Shown here: piece by piece, positions 59,371 to 64,000 of the stretch
How the letters are laid out: every line of letters starts with the position of its first letter
Numbering within the stretch: the first letter of the stretch is position 1
From: Brienomyrus brachyistius
Taxonomy: Eukaryota; Chordata; Actinopteri; Osteoglossiformes; Mormyridae
Assembly: GCF_023856365.1 (NCBI RefSeq)
Contig: NC_064542.1
Span: 9,045,363-9,109,362, forward strand
Reading direction: 5' to 3'
Length of the DNA stretch: 64,000 nucleotides
The notes under the pieces: generated by a model
What the model saw: the letters and a program-made list of their open reading frames with translations, nothing else
The model's database searches: none
Told to the model about the DNA's origin: nothing
Translations under genes and position numbers: made by a program

Positions 59371-60094
59371 TTTTAAATGCAAACATACAAAATTATTGCG
59401 TAACTACTTGTAGGGTATTCTAGAGATTTATAGTTAAATTTGTGGCACATCAAGAGGTAGTTGGCAACATGACTAGTGTAGTCCTCTCAGTGCAATTGTT
59501 CTGCAGACAATGCTGGTATTGTTTGCAGAAGCAGACAATTTTATTATCTTAAGGCTACTTGGTTTTGAATGAGGACTGAAAATAAGTGTCAGACTAAGAG
59601 TAGTAGGGGACAAGTAGGACTGGATTTTTGGCTGTTGCATGGTAGAAAAAAGTCATCACGCCAATTTCTTGTCTTTGTATATCATGTTAATTCATTGAGG
59701 ACTGATGTACACTGAAAAGTATAATTATTTGTATACATTCCTGTGCAACTGATATCTTATGGGCTTTTAAGATTTGGAAAAAAGTTTGTTCAGGTACAGG
59801 TTTCAAATACATTATGTATCTGGGGCTTATTTCGAGGACTTCATAAATTGTCACCATTAAATAAGGTCCACTTAGTACTAGTAATGATACATAATCTACT
59901 TTTGAAAAGAAGATAAAATGGTGGTGGAGCGGTTGCTAGTAGGCATATGTAACCAATATTGGTATTACTTGTGCAGTTGTGCTTCTCACCAAATTGGTCA
60001 ACCCAAACTTTGACTGTAAATGGGAATCTGAAACTAATTCATGTAAGTTGTAGTGGTTAAAGGTATTTGCTAGATAACAACAATAATAATAATC

Positions 60095-60392
60095 ATCATC
60101 ATCCATCTTCTAACTGGTTATCCTAGTCAGGGTCAGTGCACAGGTCTGGGATAGACCCTGGTGGGAATGCCGGTCTATTGCAGGACACATGCGTACACCC
60201 ACACAAAAGCACACACCATGAGAAATATAGAGTTGCCGGTTACCCAACTGTGTTTGTATTGCAGGAGCAAACCAGAATGGCCAAAGGATATTGTGTGACA
60301 TGAGAACATGCAAACTCCACACACAGAGGTGGGGTTCAAATCCCAAAGCCCAGAGGGCTGAAGCAGCAGCGCTAGATGCTGTTCCACCCCTT
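60095..60392 (-). repeat. Old SINE copy (ATGG-tail family)
   Basis: ATCATCCATCTTCTAACTGG at the left, GGAGCAAACCAGAATGGCC in the middle, AACATGCAAACTCCACACAC, then a head ending near 60390. Confidence 0.6.
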
Positions 60393-60753
60393 AGTGCTAT
60401 TCAGTGATGGGCAATCAACAACAAATTAAGAATATATTCTCTTGCTCCTGCACAGAGAGGGAATGGAAGCATGGACAAAGATTCAATCTTATGTTTTTAA
60501 GAATACAGAAGCGCTACTCTAGTTTTATTGCAATGTTTGCGTTTTTTGTGGTTAAGAAACAGGTGTGGCTTGCAGCTCTAGTAGAGACGTTGGCTTCTTG
60601 GCTTATCAACAGGAAATGACATTGTTCTCAAACATTTTTGGATAGTATAATGTAACCACACTAGATGGGAAAAATATTAATTGCACTTTTCATTGTATGC
60701 TAAAAATCCATCTACTCTCTTAGTTTACTGCTCAATCCGATATCCCATTAATC

Positions 60754-60955
60754 CAGTGGTTGTCAAAGTCAGTCCTCTGGCCCCACTGCCCTGCTTGTTT
60801 TCCTGCTATCCCTGCCCCACACACAAGTCCAAGATGACTTTCAGCTTCTGATTGACTGAACACACCTGATCCAGGTAATCAGCAGTGTGTAGGGCAGGGA
60901 TAGCTGGAAAACGAGCAGGGCAGTGGGGCCTGAGGACCGAGTTTGAGAACCACTG
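60754..60955. mobile_element. hAT-type MITE with perfect 8-bp target duplication
   Basis: 202 bp starting CAGTGGTTGTCAAAGTCAGT and ending with the inverted ACCGAGTTTGAGAACCACTG. Flanked by CATTAATC at 60746-60753 and 60956-60963. Non-coding. Confidence 0.92.
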
Positions 60956-60963
60956 CATTAATC

Positions 60964-61190
60964 TGTCTTCTAACCACATATATTGGTCAGGGTTGCAGAA
61001 GGGGCTGGAGCCTATAGCAGATGGCATAGGGCACAGGGCTGGGGTACCCTGGACAGTATACACATGCAACATGTGGAGAACATGCTAACTCCACATAGAC
61101 AGAGCAGAAGTGATATTCAGAACCCCGGAGCTAGAGTTCAGCCGTTTAAGGCAAGAGTGTGATCCGCTTAGCCACCCAGCAAGTGTGACT
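60964..61190 (-). repeat. Old SINE copy (ATGG-tail family)
   Basis: CTGTCTTCTAACCACATATA, GGGCTGGAGCCTATAGCAG and ACATGCTAACTCCACATAGA identify a diverged minus-strand copy directly beside the MITE. Confidence 0.55.
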
Positions 61191-61394
61191 TGTTGTTTAA
61201 CTTAATAGAAGTGTAGGCTTTATTCAGTATTTTCCTTTTTTTGTCGACAGCAGAATGTTATTCTAGCCTTAAAATAAAGCTAGTCATATGAGAAAAAAAT
61301 GGATAAATTTGTTGCGGTCATACTAACTCAGTAATATATTAATGTGGATCAGATGTCCGTTTCTGTCTTGACTTCTAGTTCCTCTGTAATTTCT

Positions 61395-61735
61395 ATGAGG
61401 CCGCGAAGTTGTCGCTGCTTACGCAGCGCCAGCGTGACGTCACGGGCCCCCAGCGTCCGCAGTGGGGGTGTACCCGCGATCTCTCACTCCACGCGCAAAA
61501 GAATGCTGTGAATTAAACTGTTTTTGGGATACAAATTTGAATATTGAAAGATAATCATTTAGCAAACCGTTTGAAACCGTGGAACTCCCCATCTTCCGTT
61601 AATCTCGTGTATGAATATAGGATTTTAGAGCATCTTCCGAGAAGCAAGCGATAGGGAAGTGCCTGGCTCGGCAACTGTGGGGGTTTTTATCTCGCTAATG
61701 CAAAACAACGCAAACAAAGAAACTGGGGAATCGGT
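61395..61735 (+). promoter_or_regulatory. CpG-dense block with CRE: likely promoter and first exon of a plus-strand neighbour
   Basis: About 14 CpGs occur in roughly 105 bp (61398-61502), unlike the CpG-poor surroundings. A palindromic CRE (TGACGTCA) lies at 61435-61442. A plausible splice donor CG/GTACGT follows at 61733/61734, so a non-coding first exon could run from about 61500 to 61733. No start codon or protein could be assigned, and direction is inferred from the donor only. Confidence 0.4.
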
Positions 61736-61739
61736 ACGT

Positions 61740-63440
61740 GTTCGTCCAACTTTTCTAAGACAAAAAGAACACGCCAATACGTTTGCTTTACTCGTTTACT
61801 GTCTAGAGTGATGCGTCCTCTCAGATAATCTGCTAGTTTGAAAGCTAATGGCACAAACGGCTAAAGCCGAAATGCTACATAACGAGCAAGCATTAGAGAG
61901 ACTGTAATGAAATAATAACCATATAAGAAACGCTACAAAGGACATATTGTTGTAAATATATGACGTATTATCCGGAGCTAATCCAAGGGTGAGTGTTTAT
62001 GTTACTCAGTTTGATAAAATGTGAATAATGAAATTAGCAGTCGTCTTGGATGTTAGATAAATGCATTTATTGTGATCCGATCGATTTCAGCTGCTTTGAT
62101 ACCGACGTAATTAATACGGAAATTAGTTGGGCACAATTAAGAAGTGGAACATGGTTTTGTTGGCACGGCACGTGCGCTGGTTTGACTGCCTTTTGTTTAA
62201 AGCTTGCTAATGGGAAGGGGGGGGTATCGCCTTGAATTTTGTGTTTACTTCGTTAATTAACAGTGCACCTATAGTAATTTTGCACGGGTAGAGGCTAGGG
62301 TAAAGTTTTTTTTTCTGGAAAAATACATTTTACCCGTAAACTTTCGGAACGCGTGAAGAAATTTCTTTCCGCGGCTGCTTCCTTTGTTATTGCTTTGTTT
62401 CTGTGGGAGACGCACGTGGCCTGGCCAGCCGCTGCTGCTACTGCTTAAAGCTGCAGTGCCCCTTTCCCTCCAGCTTGACCCATGACTGACATGTGCCTTC
62501 CAGTACCCTCCCCAGTTATACACCCAACTCCTGTGCCTATTTTATGCATCTTACTCTCAACTGAAAACTGTAGATATTACTGCTGTTTTTTATATTATTG
62601 CTGTATATTTTTACTTGTGCATTAATGTAAGTGGAGCAAAGAGAGATTGAGGTCTTTAGCTATTTAGGACAGCTAGGAATTGTCAGAATATTACCACAGT
62701 GGTTAGTGGTAAACAGTCCCTTGTTTGATTCGACAGTGGGAATTCGTCTCATTGATTGTATATAGATAGTTTTAACTTTTTGATCGATAAATTGCCATGG
62801 CTGATGTAAGCAGTGTATATGGACATATGAACATGATATATATTGATAATATAGTCACCCTGTCTTTATTTCAGAATAACGTTGTATAAATATGTGGAGT
62901 GGTCATTTATAATACAGCCTTTGCGAGTCAATGCGGCCCCTTTTTAAATATGGATATTCCACTTGGTGACCTGATGCACACTAACACTGAAGGTTACCTG
63001 GGCTATGGAAGAGGATGGAATGGTGCATTTACCCATTGTAGGCCTTTTTGTTAACAAAAATTAGAAATCAATAGGCAAGTTTTGAGAAATATCAGTATTC
63101 TTTTTATTTAATGTGATGTTAATGTGATTTTGTTGTCTCGTGAGCCCTAGGAATTATGATTATCTGATAACTATTGTGATGAATTCTCTGAGGTTTTTTG
63201 GCCTGACGGAAACTATATTTAAAAACCTCACAGCATGATGTAATTGGTGCTGATTTAAAATAAGTTGGCAAAAACAAATACGTTTGTCATTACAGCGTCT
63301 TAAATGGTAACATGCTGGGTTTCTATACTTGCATCCGGCAGCTTGAAACAGCTTTTAAATACCAAAAAAGCAAGTACACTTTTAAAGAGAATGTGTCTGA
63401 CATAAATTGCATTTTGGGGGGATTTCTTTGAATGTTCCCT
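61740..63440. other. Possible first intron, no exon seen
   Basis: Moderately CpG-containing at first (to about 62430), then AT-rich. Short open frames have no recognisable domain. Confidence 0.35.
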
Positions 63441-63451
63441 TTCACATATGT

Positions 63452-63723
63452 CAGGGCTGGGCAATGGTTTTCTGTGGACGGCCAATTCCAAGCTTCCCCA
63501 TGTCAACATAACTATTTTTATGTCCCATGGAAGTTACAATTGAAGACTTGTTAGAGTTTATGTATTCCCTAACTAGGAAAAAGTAAAGCAATCAGTAGAA
63601 CCACTGCATTTTTCATGTTTAACTTGTATAAAAAACCTAACCCCCTCCCCTTTTTTTCCATTTTAATCATCCTGCAGATCAGTAAAAATATATGGCCCCC
63701 GGGCTAGTTTTTGCCCAGTTGTG
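63452..63723. mobile_element. hAT-type MITE
   Basis: Starts CAGGGCTGGGCAATGGTTTT and ends with an inverted match CCCGGGCTAGTTTTTGCCCA plus GTTGTG. Flanking octamers are ACATATGT (63444-63451) and CCATATGT (63724-63731), 7 of 8 matching. 272 bp, non-coding. Confidence 0.75.
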
Positions 63724-64000
63724 CCATATGTGCTGGTCAACATGTGACTGCCTATTGTACACCAGTCTTACAGTTCCAGATGGTTTTTCAATTTGAAATA
63801 CATAGCAGAGCTACAGGTGCTTATGAGCCAAAATTCATTATTTCACTGGTTAGCCGTCAGTAGCTTGTCCATAAAAATAGATGATCAACCCATGCGGAGC
63901 ATGTTTGTGCTGAATTCGACATAGTAGCATGTGACTATTTGTTATTACTCTGATTTTGAAATAATAATGCTTAAACTTTTGAGGGCATTTTGTGGTAGGT

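Overview
The window looks like genomic DNA of a ray-finned fish. Genes are split into many short exons with GT-AG introns, the base composition is AT-rich, and the introns and intergenic DNA are full of fish-type mobile elements: tRNA-derived SINEs, LINE fragments, Tc1-like transposase relics, hAT-type MITEs and microsatellites. I cannot name the species. No bacterial operon, CRISPR array or rRNA gene is visible, and no functional tRNA gene was recognised.

The main content is two complete, tandem, same-strand (minus) genes for a long cadherin. I assembled both exon by exon. Copy A has 30 coding exons between 25441 and 980 and encodes 1306 aa. Copy B has 30 coding exons between 44882 and 30681 and encodes 1299 aa. 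Each predicted protein has a signal peptide, nine extracellular cadherin (EC) repeats separated by DxNDN-type linkers, a membrane-adjacent region, one transmembrane helix, an acidic tail, and a C-terminal class I PDZ ligand (ITDL in A, TTDL in B). This layout and length fit cadherin-related family member 2 (CDHR2, protocadherin-24). In mammals that protein links brush-border microvilli together with CDHR5 and binds harmonin (USH1C) through its tail. I found no frameshift, premature stop or broken splice site in either copy. Exon number and intron phases are the same, so this is a whole-gene tandem duplication.

Layout: 1-25.4 kb is copy A, with long introns carrying LINE, SINE, Tc1 and minisatellite DNA. 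25.5-30.6 kb is the spacer between the copies (GA repeat, probable LTR-element debris, a SINE-like repeat). 30.7-44.9 kb is copy B, more compact, with a LINE fragment, a SINE and a foldback element in its introns. 45-61.3 kb is gene-poor DNA with MITEs and a degenerate LINE. At 61.4 kb a short CpG-dense block with a consensus CRE suggests the promoter of a divergently transcribed neighbour on the plus strand, whose coding exons are not in the window.

The most notable observations are: a 591-bp exon (EC7-EC8) that is about 97% identical between copies while other exons are much more diverged, which points to recent gene conversion; loss of the DxD acidic motif in the first cadherin repeat of copy B only; and strongly diverged cytoplasmic tails that keep the PDZ ligand. 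I see no evidence of a wholly new kind of system here.
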